Part shown: positions 1-7,819 of the stretch, piece after piece
How positions within the stretch are numbered: the first letter of the stretch is position 1
Layout of the letters: each line of letters starts with the position of its first letter
Translations under genes and position numbers: made by a program
Assembly: GCA_003697085.1 (NCBI GenBank)
Contig: RFFU01000056.1
Location: 1 to 24,137 of the forward strand
Direction: 5' to 3'
Origin: Candidatus Hydrogenedentota bacterium
GTDB lineage: Bacteria > UBA8481 > J006
DNA: 24,137 bases
Notes under the pieces: model-generated
What the model was told of the DNA's origin: nothing
Database searches by the model: none
Seen by the model: only the letters and a program-made list of their open reading frames with translations

Positions 1-7
1 CACTGGT

Positions 8-130
8 GTCATCCCGAGTTCTCCGTAAGGCGAACGAGGGATCCCCTCCGCGTGAAATTCTGCGCAGGGGGACGCGCCAACAGGTAGGGCGACCGGCCGA
101 TCGCCCCTACAGTCCGCAATCGATTCCATC
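8..130. repeat. Repeat-rich left edge: partial GTCATCCCGAG element and a GTAGGG/CCCCTAC hairpin
   Basis: Positions 8-18 read GTCATCCCGAG, a one-base variant of the terminal sequence of the larger elements at 15106 and 16254. It is followed by a degenerate GCGAACGAGGGATCCC, comparable to the CAGCGAGGAATCC of those elements. Positions 84-92 and 101-110 (GTAGGGCGA and TCGCCCCTAC) form a hairpin with one bulged base. I see no gene in 1-340. The open frames here encode only low-complexity translations of pyrimidine-rich DNA. Confidence 0.55.
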
Positions 131-154
131 CGCCTCCTTTTCTCCACCGTTTTT

Positions 155-174
155 CGCAGACAAGAGTGTCTGCG
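155..174. repeat. Hairpin repeat, CGCAGACA/TGTCTGCG type
   Basis: CGCAGACA (155-162), loop AGAG, TGTCTGCG (167-174) form a perfect 8-bp stem. The hairpin is followed by GCTCCAC-type sequence and then a long C/T tract (about 181-300) with TTTGCC and CCGTGTT phrases. The same unit recurs at 7742-7761 and 14970-14989. Confidence 0.7.
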
Positions 175-312
175 CTCCACATTTCCTTTTCACTTTTGCC
201 TTTCTCCTTCCCCTGCCGTTGCCCTTGCCCTTGCGCTTGCCCTCCCTCCTTCCGTGTTCTTCCGTGTTTTCCGTGGTTCTCCCTACTCTTCCGCCATTTC
301 CGTTGGTCCCTC

Positions 313-342
313 TTGACACGCCCCTTCCCTTTGATATACAAT
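313..342 (+). promoter_or_regulatory. Promoter of the toxin-antitoxin pair
   Basis: The -35 box TTGACA (313-318) is a perfect consensus. The -10 box TACAAT (337-342) matches five of six bases, with an 18-bp spacer. Transcription would start near 348-351, so the ATG at 341 lies inside the -10 box and cannot be used. The next in-frame ATG, at 356, would sit only a few bases from the 5' end, giving a leaderless or nearly leaderless mRNA. Confidence 0.65.
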
Positions 343-355
343 GTCTTTACGGTGT

Positions 356-583
356 ATGACTAAGACACTCACAAAGCACGGAAACAGTTACGCGCTGGTG
401 ATCGACAAGGGGATCCTCGAGCTGCTCAAGATCACCCCCAAGACACCTCTCAACATCTCGACCGACGGCCGACACCTGATTATCTCCCCGGCCCGAAGCG
501 CCAAGCGTGAGAAACTCTTTCGCCAGGCGCTGGAAGAAGTGAATCGCGTGCACGGCCGGGTATTGAAACGCCTCGCCGAATAA
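356..583 (+). CDS. AbrB/MazE/SpoVT-type antitoxin
   Basis: This 75-residue protein begins MTKTLTKHGNSYALVIDK, the swapped-hairpin beta-barrel DNA-binding domain of the AbrB/MazE/SpoVT family (residues about 1-45). A basic helical tail (SAKREKLF to RVLKRLAE) follows and is the likely toxin-binding part. A toxin of the Doc/Fic family lies 30 bp downstream, so the pair reads as a type II toxin-antitoxin module. In the family the antitoxin neutralises the toxin and represses the operon. I chose ATG 356 because ATG 341 overlaps the -10 box and the domain begins exactly at 356. The class is clear; the partner assignment rests on adjacency. Confidence 0.8.
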   Translation: MTKTLTKHGNSYALVIDKGILELLKITPKTPLNISTDGRHLIISPARSAKREKLFRQALEEVNRVHGRVLKRLAE

Positions 584-613
584 AGACGCGGAATTGATAA
601 AGGAAACCTGATT

Positions 614-1009
614 TTGGATGAACCTTTATTCCTCGAGCTGACCGAGGGCCTTGAAGTTCACCGGTCCCAGATCGAACGTTACGGCGGGTCCCACGGCGTT
701 CGGGACCTCGGCCTGCTCGAATCTGCCGTCGAGACACCTCGCGCCACCTTCGGCGAGGTCTTTCTTCATTCCGATCTCTTCGAGATGGCCGCGGCGTATC
801 TCTATCACATCGCGATGAATCATCCCTTTATCGACGGAAATAAACGAACAGCATTCGTTGCCGCGCTTGTTTTCCTGAGAATGAACGGATACCACGTTCC
901 CGCGGCGGATACGCGAAATTACGGCCTCGTCCTCGGCGTGGCCGAGGGGCGAATCGCCAAGTCGACGGCGGCCGAGTTCTTCCGTAAATACGCCAAGCCG
1001 CTCAAATAA
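614..1009 (+). CDS. Doc/Fic-family toxin (death-on-curing type)
   Basis: This 131-residue protein contains HPFIDGNKRTA (about residues 73-83), the Fic/Doc active-site loop HPFx(D/E)GNxR with the catalytic histidine and the phosphate-binding GN-R residues. Its length matches single-domain Doc toxins, and the GVRDLGLLESAVETP segment is typical of them. Doc proteins phosphorylate EF-Tu; other Fic proteins transfer AMP. The NKR ending resembles Doc, but the substrate cannot be decided here. The start is TTG at 614, with AAAGGAAA ending about eight bases upstream. It follows the antitoxin closely and shares its promoter. Confidence 0.85.
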   Translation: MDEPLFLELTEGLEVHRSQIERYGGSHGVRDLGLLESAVETPRATFGEVFLHSDLFEMAAAYLYHIAMNHPFIDGNKRTAFVAALVFLRMNGYHVPAADTRNYGLVLGVAEGRIAKSTAAEFFRKYAKPLK

Positions 1010-1108
1010 GAACCTGAACGAGGAAAAGGGAGGAAGAAAAGCCCTCGAACCCTCCTCCGGTTCATTCATCGAAATTTGGATCGTTGACTTCTCGCCGGTT
1101 CGTCGAGT

Positions 1109-2755
1109 TCAGGTGAGATCGTCAAAATGTTTTACGCGGTTCCTTCCCTCCCTCTTCGCGGCGTACAACGCCGTGTCGCTCTCGTAGATCAGTTCCGATA
1201 CAATCCGCCCGGGCTGATAAGTCGTGACTCCGCAACTGACCGTAAGACGCAACGGGACATCCGCCCCCGCAAACTCGAAATCCTCAACCGCCTTCCGGAA
1301 CCGCTCCGAAGCAATCATCGCCCCCTCCTTCTCCGTATGTGGCATTATCACCGTAAACTCTTCGCCTCCGTATCGGCACAGAATATCGACCTCCCGAAAC
1401 GACCGCCTCATCACCCGCGCCAAACCCACCAGAACCGCATCGCCGGTCTGGTGGCCGTAGGTATCGTTGATATTCTTGAAATGATCCAGGTCCAACATCA
1501 TCAGCGAAAGCGGAGTCCCGGATCGGCGCGCCCGAGCGATCTCGTCGCCGAGTCTCTGGAGGAAATACCTTCGGATGTAGAGCCTCGTTAACCCGTCGGT
1601 GATCGCCATATCGTAGAGGTGAGCGTTTTCCAACGCCACGGCCAGAATCTCGGTCAGCGTACTCAACACCGCCTCGTCTCCGGCGTCGAAGGCCGTCCCA
1701 TCCGATTTCGCGTGAAGATTGACCACTCCGAAACACCGGCCCTTGGCGATCAAGGGAAGCGCCAACAACGATTCGTCCTTCTTCTGCCCGGAATAGGAAC
1801 GATACTCGGAACTCTCTGCGAGGCGTTCGATCTTGATCGGTTTTCCTGTCTCGAGCACCCGCCCCGCAACTCCTTCTCCCTTGCGCAGTCGAACGATGTT
1901 TTCGGTGCCTTGCGTCAATCCCAAACCCTTTTTGATCTCCAACATCCCGGTCGATTCCTCGAGCAACATCACGGACATCTTCGAAATTCCGGCTATCTCG
2001 GCGAAAGCCTTGACCGCGTTTCCCAGAACCTTTTCCTGTTCGAGATCGCCGACGATCTCCTGGCCCAGTTCCTGGAGTTTGTTGAGACGGTTCACCTGAC
2101 GCTGAATTCGGTCGGCCATCCTGTTGAAGGTTTCGGCGATCCTCCCCACTTCATCCCTCGTTTCGACCGGAGCCCGAACCTCGAACCTCTGTTCGCCAAA
2201 CGCGGCCACCACCTGACTGAGGTGTTCCAAAGGAGCGGTGATGGACCGGGCCAGGAGAAAAGTCAAGCCGGCTCCAAGCGAACCGATGAGAAGCGCGACC
2301 AATACCATCTCCAGAAGAAGTTTTCGTTGAATTTGTCGATACTTCGAGAGATCGAAGGTCACACGCTCGTATCCGTAGATTCTTCCCGAGTGCTTCAACC
2401 GCATCGGGTAGGTCTTCGCCAGGTCCCCTCGACGCCCCCCTTGCTCCCGCGGATACGTCACAAGCCGTTTCATATGACGGTCGAAGAGTTCGATGAGAAC
2501 GATGTCCTTCTGTTTCTCCACCATCCTCTTCAGGACCGCTTCGATCTCCGCCCGCTCCTTCTCGATGTGGCCGCCGGTGTAGACGAGCGCGGGCAGGAGC
2601 AAGACGCTAATGCTTGAACTCATCGCCTCCAACCGATCCTCGAGGTGCTCCTCGACGAGGTTCGACAACTGCTGCTGAACGACGGCGACGGTCGCCGTCA
2701 AGACGCCCAGCACCAGCAAGGCGACCAGGCCCATCAGTTTCTTCCGCAGGCTCAT
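1109..2755 (-). CDS. Membrane diguanylate cyclase: sensor-HAMP-GAF-GGDEF
   Basis: This 548-residue protein makes cyclic di-GMP. In order: a transmembrane segment (about 7-27), a periplasmic sensor region, a second transmembrane segment (about 151-172), a HAMP linker, a GAF domain, and a C-terminal GGDEF domain. The active site is RYGGEEF. The inhibitory RxxD site is present as REVD, five residues before GGEEF, so product inhibition is expected. A start at 2839 is possible but would overlap the upstream gene and add a basic leader. ATG 2755 has GGAG nine bases upstream and opens directly into the membrane anchor. It is the last gene of the minus-strand run that starts with BMC shell genes, 46 bp behind the lipoprotein gene. 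A regulatory link to the compartment is only inferred. Confidence 0.92.
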   Translation of the reverse strand: MSLRKKLMGLVALLVLGVLTATVAVVQQQLSNLVEEHLEDRLEAMSSSISVLLLPALVYTGGHIEKERAEIEAVLKRMVEKQKDIVLIELFDRHMKRLVTYPREQGGRRGDLAKTYPMRLKHSGRIYGYERVTFDLSKYRQIQRKLLLEMVLVALLIGSLGAGLTFLLARSITAPLEHLSQVVAAFGEQRFEVRAPVETRDEVGRIAETFNRMADRIQRQVNRLNKLQELGQEIVGDLEQEKVLGNAVKAFAEIAGISKMSVMLLEESTGMLEIKKGLGLTQGTENIVRLRKGEGVAGRVLETGKPIKIERLAESSEYRSYSGQKKDESLLALPLIAKGRCFGVVNLHAKSDGTAFDAGDEAVLSTLTEILAVALENAHLYDMAITDGLTRLYIRRYFLQRLGDEIARARRSGTPLSLMMLDLDHFKNINDTYGHQTGDAVLVGLARVMRRSFREVDILCRYGGEEFTVIMPHTEKEGAMIASERFRKAVEDFEFAGADVPLRLTVSCGVTTYQPGRIVSELIYESDTALYAAKREGRNRVKHFDDLT

Positions 2756-2801
2756 CGCCGATTTCTCCCGCCGTCTCCGTCGAGGGCGGAACAACAAAGG
2801 T

Positions 2802-4475
2802 TCATGGCCCCTCTTCCCCTTCCCCTCCGGAGAATTCATTGATATCGCGCCACCGTTTCTCTCTCTCCGGCTCCACCGGCTCCTTCCGGCTCCGGAAAAA
2901 CTCTTCCTCTATCTCCCGCAGGCTCTTGCCGAGGTCGCGGCCCGGTCCCGCCTCGGTGAACTCCGTGTAGGCATCGCCGCCGCCGGCAAGAAAACTGTTC
3001 GTTGCCACAGTGTAAATCCGATCGTCGTCCAGCGGCTCCTTCCCAACGAAGACGTTCACGAGCCGATCCCAAGCCGGGCGCGAGGAATCGTAGTAAACGA
3101 TTATACCGGATATTTCGAGCGGCGTGTAACCGCCGTCAAGGGACTTCGCCACGATGCGCCGGACAAGCGAACCCGGCATCTTGAAAAGAACCACCGTGTT
3201 TCCGAACGGACTGACGGCGTAAAGGTCGCGCCGGCGGACTTCCCCCGCCGGAATTTCCGCTCGGATTCCTCCCTTGTTCTGAAAGGCGATCTCAGCCCCC
3301 GAAGCCTTTCGCATCAGATCCGTGATCAGATTGCCCAACGGGGAGGAGCCGTGAGCAAAGGAACGTTCGATCACGTCTCGCGCTCTTCCAACCACGACCC
3401 CCATCTCCGAATCGAACCGAGCCAGGATCGGAGCCAAAAACCGCTTCATCTCCGGGTCCGGAGGAAAGGAGTCGTTGTAAAGATCGACGAGCCGATATTC
3501 GAAACCGACCTTCCGACCCTTCACGACGTCCCATCGAAGATGAATCTCTCCAACCGCCGTTCCCTTCGCGCCGGTCTGAACCACACGCACGCCCTTGATC
3601 TCCAGAGGTTTCTCCAACCGCGTATGCGAATGACCTCCGACGATCAGATCGACCAACGGCCGTCCCGTCGCGGGATCCCGCTCCATTCCTAAAAGCGAAG
3701 CCAAAACGGAATCGTGACTCACGCCGGAGTGGGAAATCATCACGACGTACTCGGCCCCCTTCGCCCGCAATTCGCGCGCCGTCCGCACCGCCGCCTCCAA
3801 CTCCGGCTCCACGAAGGCGATCGAGGTGTCCAGAAGCGTCACCTTCGCCATATCCTCCGTCGTGATCCCGAAGAACCCGACATCGATTCCCAGGATTTTC
3901 TCGATGTGTGGCCCGGAAAGAAACGCCAGCCGCGCCCCCGTCCCGGCGTCCCGGAGATTTTCCGCCATCCAGGGAAATTTTGCGGACTGGACCAGAGTTT
4001 TGAGGTTCTCAACACCGTTGTCCAGATCGTGATTGCCGACCGCGGCGTAGTCGTATCCGATACGATTCATCACCTCGACCATCAATCTTCCCTTCGATTC
4101 GTTTCCTTCCGGCGTTCCCTGATAGATGTCTCCGGCGTCGAGGAGACGCACCGCAAGGTCCGGCCTTCGTGCGTCGGAATCCCGCCAGGTTCGAACGAAA
4201 CCCGCCAACGAAGCACTGCCGCCGATCAGAGGCGGATGCGCGGTATCGACCCAGACCGCTTTCAACGGCCGGATATTTCCGTGCACGTCATTCGTATGGA
4301 GAAGAACGATCTCGCGATACGAGCCGGTATTCGACGCATTCTCGGAGAGAGGAACCGCAGTGCAGGCCTGAAAGAAGAAAGCACCGAGGAGGAGGAAGGG
4401 CGCAAGCCATCGCCCCCGATGCCGAGTTTCTTTTCTTCGAGGCGATTCTTCCCGGAAGCCGCCCTTCTTCCGCAT
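2802..4475 (-). CDS. 5'-nucleotidase/UshA-type metallophosphoesterase lipoprotein
   Basis: This two-domain phosphoesterase is about 557 residues long. A basic n-region and hydrophobic stretch end in a lipobox-like FFQAC, so the mature protein should be lipid-anchored outside the inner membrane. The N-terminal metal domain shows HTNDVHG (about 60-66), GDIYQGT, GNHDLD and GGHSHT, the full calcineurin-type ligand set. The C-terminal 5'-nucleotidase domain shows QNKGGIRAEIPAGEV, SPFGNT and GGGDAYTEF. Members hydrolyse nucleotides, UDP-sugars or cyclic nucleotides. ATG 4475 has GGAAGGGG about eight bases upstream; GTG codons at 4514 and 4529 are alternative starts. It lies downstream of the BMC genes. 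Nucleotide hydrolysis would feed pentose phosphates (inference). Confidence 0.9.
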   Translation of the reverse strand: MRKKGGFREESPRRKETRHRGRWLAPFLLLGAFFFQACTAVPLSENASNTGSYREIVLLHTNDVHGNIRPLKAVWVDTAHPPLIGGSASLAGFVRTWRDSDARRPDLAVRLLDAGDIYQGTPEGNESKGRLMVEVMNRIGYDYAAVGNHDLDNGVENLKTLVQSAKFPWMAENLRDAGTGARLAFLSGPHIEKILGIDVGFFGITTEDMAKVTLLDTSIAFVEPELEAAVRTARELRAKGAEYVVMISHSGVSHDSVLASLLGMERDPATGRPLVDLIVGGHSHTRLEKPLEIKGVRVVQTGAKGTAVGEIHLRWDVVKGRKVGFEYRLVDLYNDSFPPDPEMKRFLAPILARFDSEMGVVVGRARDVIERSFAHGSSPLGNLITDLMRKASGAEIAFQNKGGIRAEIPAGEVRRRDLYAVSPFGNTVVLFKMPGSLVRRIVAKSLDGGYTPLEISGIIVYYDSSRPAWDRLVNVFVGKEPLDDDRIYTVATNSFLAGGGDAYTEFTEAGPGRDLGKSLREIEEEFFRSRKEPVEPEREKRWRDINEFSGGEGEEGP

Positions 4476-4593
4476 CGCGAACCCCTTCCCCCACCGCTTC
4501 GTTTCTTTCGCCACGATCTCCCCCCTCACTCCGTCCGCCCAATCCGGAATCCCGAGACCGCGGGCGGAGACGCCTTCCGCCGGAGTCCGCCTC

Positions 4594-5085
4594 TCACTCT
4601 ACCCGCTCGATCCTAACCCCGTACTCCCGCGCCAAGTCGGCCGCAAGCGGCGTGACACGTCCTCCCGGAAGGAGACGGATCACACCGCCGCGGCTTCGCG
4701 CGGAGCGCACATCCTCCGCCGTAACGACCTTCTTCCCCATCGGGTCGATCGACGCTGCGACGCGGCCGGTTCGCTCCCGGCGCCGGCCGATCTCTTCAAC
4801 CACGGCCGCAAAAACCGCCTCAATCAGTTCCCTTGTCTCGGCATCCTCGATCCGGGGGACCGGCTCCTGACGGAAGGAGATTCCCAGCGTCTTGGCCCGC
4901 TCGCGGGCGGCGGGGGTAATCAGCGCATTGGCGGGGATTTCGATGACAGCAGCCTTCCGGCGCCGCGCCGCGTTAACCATCTCCTCGCTTACGACCGGCC
5001 GTTTGATCCGGCGACCGGTTCGCCTTCCGTGAACCGCGCGCCGCACCTCCTCCTCCACGACGCGACGGATCAGTTCCAGGTCCAT
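4594..5085 (-). CDS. BMC-locus protein with two EutQ-N-like modules and two amphipathic helices
   Basis: This 163-residue protein has no clear catalytic domain. It is built of two repeats: an amphipathic helix (1-17, DLELIRRVVEEEVRRAV) plus a module (30-71), then a similar helix (82-103) plus a second module (119-160). Each module has VVSEEMV or VVTAEDV, a short variable part, and a (I/V)TPxA turn leading into a helix. From memory this matches the N-terminus of EutQ (LITANDI...IITPEAR) and, more weakly, of EutT. The helices resemble BMC encapsulation peptides. ATG 5085 has an AGGAG site four to five bases upstream. A scaffold or cargo-adaptor role is inference; no enzyme activity is claimed. 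Confidence 0.75.
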   Translation of the reverse strand: MDLELIRRVVEEEVRRAVHGRRTGRRIKRPVVSEEMVNAARRRKAAVIEIPANALITPAARERAKTLGISFRQEPVPRIEDAETRELIEAVFAAVVEEIGRRRERTGRVAASIDPMGKKVVTAEDVRSARSRGGVIRLLPGGRVTPLAADLAREYGVRIERVE

Positions 5086-5175
5086 TCTTCTCCTCGATCG
5101 ATTGATATAATCCGGCGGGACATCTTCTCAGCGGGGGGCGGGAGGCCGAAGCGAAACCCGCCGGGGGTCGGCGTC

Positions 5176-6597
5176 TTAGTAGATGCGGAGGGCATCCACA
5201 ATGGCCATGCGACGTTTTCGGGCGAAGTCACGTGGGGTGGTGCACCCTTCCCCCGTCGGCGTTGTGATGCTCCACGCCGTCGGGCCCTCGCCTTCGAGGC
5301 CGAGGCCGTTGTAACAGGAGCCGTTAACGACGAAGATCGAGCAGTTGGCGCGGCGGCCGAAGATCGTAACGTGTTCGAGATTCCGCGAATGGATCATCGC
5401 CGTGTGGGAATATCCGTGTTCGGCCTCCAAAGCCGCCTCCATCGCGGCCTCGAAGTTCGGCATCCGCACGATCGGAAGGATCGGCATCAATTGTTCCGTC
5501 TGCACCAGCGGGTGATTTTTATTCGAGCCGACGTCGCAGAAGAGGATCGGCGTCGAGGAAGGGATGGTCAGATCGATTCGTTTGGCAAGAACCGAGGCGA
5601 AGCGTCCCACCGAATCACGCCTCGGCCGGCATCGCGGACCGTGCGGCCCCTCATACCCTTCGAGACAGGTCTTGAGGAGCCGATCGAGTTGATAGGAACC
5701 GATCTCGACGGCTCCGTTCTTGCGCAGAGCCGCCTTGAATTCCTCCGCGACACTCTCGACGACGAAGACCTCCTTCTCCGCGATACAAACGATGTTGTTG
5801 TCGAGCGAAGCGCCTTGCACGACTTTCCTTCCCGCCCGTTCGATATCCGCCGAATCATCGACGATCACCGGCGGATTCCCCGGCCCGGCGGCCAGGCATC
5901 GCTTCCCCGAACGCGTGGCCGCCTTCACCACGCTCCCCCCACCCGTCACGACCAGCAATTTCACCTTCGGCGAATCGAAGATGGCTTGCCCCGTCTCCAA
6001 AGTCGGGTTGGCAACGGTCGTAAGCATATTGCGGGGACCGCCCGAGGTAAGGATTGCGCGATTCATCAATGTCAGCGCGCGCGTGGAAACTCGTTTCGCC
6101 CCGGGATGGAAGTTGAAGACGATCGAATTGCCGGCCGCGAGAGCGCAGATCGCGTTCGATGTCACCGTCTCCGGAGGATTCGTGCTCGGCGTGATCGAAC
6201 CCACAACACCGAACGGCGTGTACTCCTCCAGCGTCACCCCGAAGTCACCGCTGAACGAACGGTGCGGAATATCTTCGATCCCCGGCGTCTTGTCCACGAC
6301 CAAAGTAATCTTGTTCACCTTGTGCTCGGGATTCCCCATCCCCGTCTCGGAAACCGACAGTTCCGCCAACTCCCGAGTGTGCTCTCGAATCACCGCCCGC
6401 ATCGCCTCGATGATCGCGGCACGTTCGCGCAACGGCAACGCTACCCACGCCTTCTGGGCTTCTTCCGCCGCCGCCACGGCATCCTCCATCCGCGAGAAGA
6501 CGCCGTCGGCGTTCTCCACCCGAAGCGCCTCCGGATGATCCGCCTGAAGGCGGCTCATCACCCGGCTGACAATACCGGCTATCTCGGCATCATCCAT
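5176..6597 (-). CDS. eutE: CoA-acylating aldehyde dehydrogenase, BMC type (EutE/PduP family)
   Basis: This 473-residue enzyme should oxidise an aldehyde to acyl-CoA with NAD+ inside a microcompartment. The N-terminus MDDAEIAGIVSRVMSRLQ is a predicted amphipathic helix like the encapsulation peptides of EutE and PduP, followed by a variable linker. Family motifs are GVVGSITPSTNP, GNPPVIVD and NNIVCIAEKEVFVV; the last holds the catalytic cysteine. Length matches EutE (about 467). ATG 6597 has AGGAG eight bases upstream. The symbol marks the closest named family and does not imply an ethanolamine pathway, since no ammonia-lyase or diol dehydratase is in view. No partner alcohol dehydrogenase or phosphotransacylase lies in the window. 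Confidence 0.93.
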   Translation of the reverse strand: MDDAEIAGIVSRVMSRLQADHPEALRVENADGVFSRMEDAVAAAEEAQKAWVALPLRERAAIIEAMRAVIREHTRELAELSVSETGMGNPEHKVNKITLVVDKTPGIEDIPHRSFSGDFGVTLEEYTPFGVVGSITPSTNPPETVTSNAICALAAGNSIVFNFHPGAKRVSTRALTLMNRAILTSGGPRNMLTTVANPTLETGQAIFDSPKVKLLVVTGGGSVVKAATRSGKRCLAAGPGNPPVIVDDSADIERAGRKVVQGASLDNNIVCIAEKEVFVVESVAEEFKAALRKNGAVEIGSYQLDRLLKTCLEGYEGPHGPRCRPRRDSVGRFASVLAKRIDLTIPSSTPILFCDVGSNKNHPLVQTEQLMPILPIVRMPNFEAAMEAALEAEHGYSHTAMIHSRNLEHVTIFGRRANCSIFVVNGSCYNGLGLEGEGPTAWSITTPTGEGCTTPRDFARKRRMAIVDALRIY

Positions 6598-6771
6598 CTC
6601 TCATCTCCTGTCTCTCTCCCGCCTTCGTCGTTCCGACCGCGCCAAACCATCGGAAAGCCGCTCTCAATCCCGGTTCCACCATGCATTGGTTCCTTCGAAC
6701 CCGGCCGGTTCGCACAATCCGCTTCCCTCCTCGATCTTCCGCTCTCGACGTCCCTCGTCGGGAGATCCTTA

Positions 6772-7065
6772 CTACAGAGCGTTCGGTTTGCGAACCTCAC
6801 CTCCGTATTCGATCGCGTCGATCACCGCCGAGACCGCTGCGTCGATCGGAGTTCCTTCTCGCGGATAGGCCATCCGCGCGCTCGAGCCCGAGACGAAGAG
6901 CACCGTCTCCCCGGCTCCCGCTTGCACGGTGTCCGCCGCGACGACGAAACTGCCCTTCGGCTTCCCGTCCACCCCGCATTCCTCGATCAGAAGGAGTTTT
7001 GTTCCCTCCAACTTGGGCGATTTCCGCGTGGCGACGACGGTACCGACAACCCGGCCGATCTTCAC
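6772..7065 (-). CDS. eutN: BMC vertex protein, BMC-P pentamer (EutN/CcmL family)
   Basis: This 97-residue protein begins MKIGRVVGTVVATRKSPKLEG, the first strands of the EutN/CcmL fold. It continues with KLLLIEE, a mid-protein VAADTVQAGAGETVLFVSGSSAR signature and the TPIDAAVSAVIDAIE helix. Pentamers of this family cap the vertices of microcompartment shells. It begins 27 bp after the BMC-H gene on the same strand. A gap of 174 bp, in which I see no gene, separates it from the aldehyde dehydrogenase gene. The symbol denotes the family only. Confidence 0.94.
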   Translation of the reverse strand: MKIGRVVGTVVATRKSPKLEGTKLLLIEECGVDGKPKGSFVVAADTVQAGAGETVLFVSGSSARMAYPREGTPIDAAVSAVIDAIEYGGEVRKPNAL

Positions 7066-7092
7066 CGTATCCCGGTCTTACGCCCTGAACCC

Positions 7093-7383
7093 TTACTTCC
7101 GGTCGTCTTCAGCCACTCGGATCGGAAAGACTTCCTTCACGTTGGGATGCGGCCTCGGGATGACGTGAACCGAGAGCAACTCGCCGACCTTCTCCGCAGC
7201 CGCCGCACCGGCATCCGTCGCCGACTTACAGGCCGCGACGTCGCCGCGCACAAAGACGGTGACAAGGCCGCCGCCGACCTTCTCATAGCCGACCAGAAGA
7301 ACCTTCGCCGCCTTCACCATCGCGTCCGCCGCTTCGACCGCGCCGACCATCCCTTTCGTTTCAATCATTCCCAGTGCTTCCAC
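7093..7383 (-). CDS. eutM: BMC shell hexamer protein, BMC-H (EutM/PduA family)
   Basis: This 96-residue protein starts (M)[10 protein letters not shown] and has [29 protein letters not shown] and [11 protein letters not shown]. It is close to canonical EutM over its whole length. Six copies form the hexagonal tile, and the KVGGG loop lines the pore. I chose GTG at 7383 because GAGGAGG lies five bases upstream and the family begins exactly there. The open frame runs to 7461, but that extension matches nothing in the family. It is the first gene of the minus-strand BMC cluster. A possible but weak promoter, TTGTCA-18-TAGTTT, lies around 7465-7500. Confidence 0.95.
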   Translation of the reverse strand: MEALGMIETKGMVGAVEAADAMVKAAKVLLVGYEKVGGGLVTVFVRGDVAACKSATDAGAAAAEKVGELLSVHVIPRPHPNVKEVFPIRVAEDDRK

Positions 7384-7461
7384 GCTGACCTCCTCGGGAC
7401 AGAATTTTTCCTCTGGAAAGAGAGCGCAGCGCCTCTCCGCCGGCGTCTCTCCCTGGAACAC

Positions 7462-7819
7462 TGAAAACTACTCCAAGGAACCCGTGACTGACAAGGACAT
7501 TTTTCGGGGAAAAAAGCGCAAAGTTGAAAAGCCCCGGTATCGGAGTCGGGGAGGGAACGAGTTCGAAAAAACAATTCCCTTGAAGTAACGCTTTTCCTTT
7601 TGCCTTTTGACTTTTCCGTGTCATTCCGTTGTTCTGTGGTTTTCCGTCTTCCCGTGTTGTTCCATGTCTTCCATGGTTTTTTCGTTCACCGTTCTTTTTC
7701 GTTTCTTTTCTGAATTCCATTGGAATGTCAGCCCATTCTTTCGCAGACAAGAGTGTCTGCGCTTCACCTTTCCTTTTTCCTTCTGCCTTTTGACTTTTGC
7801 CTTTCTTTTCTTCCGTGGT
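7462..7819. repeat. Spacer upstream of the BMC cluster with hairpin and pyrimidine tracts
   Basis: I see no gene here. A CGCAGACA-AGAG-TGTCTGCG hairpin lies at 7742-7761. It is flanked by C/T-rich tracts with TTTTGCC/TTTTGAC phrases and by CCGTGT/CCGTGG phrases (about 7614-7690 and 7812-7818). A CCCCG/CGGGG inverted repeat near 7530-7552 could act as a weak terminator for the minus-strand pseudogene to its right. Confidence 0.5.

Noticed and set aside
1619-2617. Long plus-strand frame opposite the diguanylate cyclase
   Set aside because: It is the antisense shadow of a well-supported gene and has no recognisable domain.
3714-4616. 300-codon plus-strand frame opposite the nucleotidase
   Set aside because: Antisense shadow with low-complexity Arg/Pro translation.
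5029-7464. 811-codon plus-strand frame across the BMC genes
   Set aside because: It lies antisense to four recognisable genes, is His/Arg-rich and has no family motifs.
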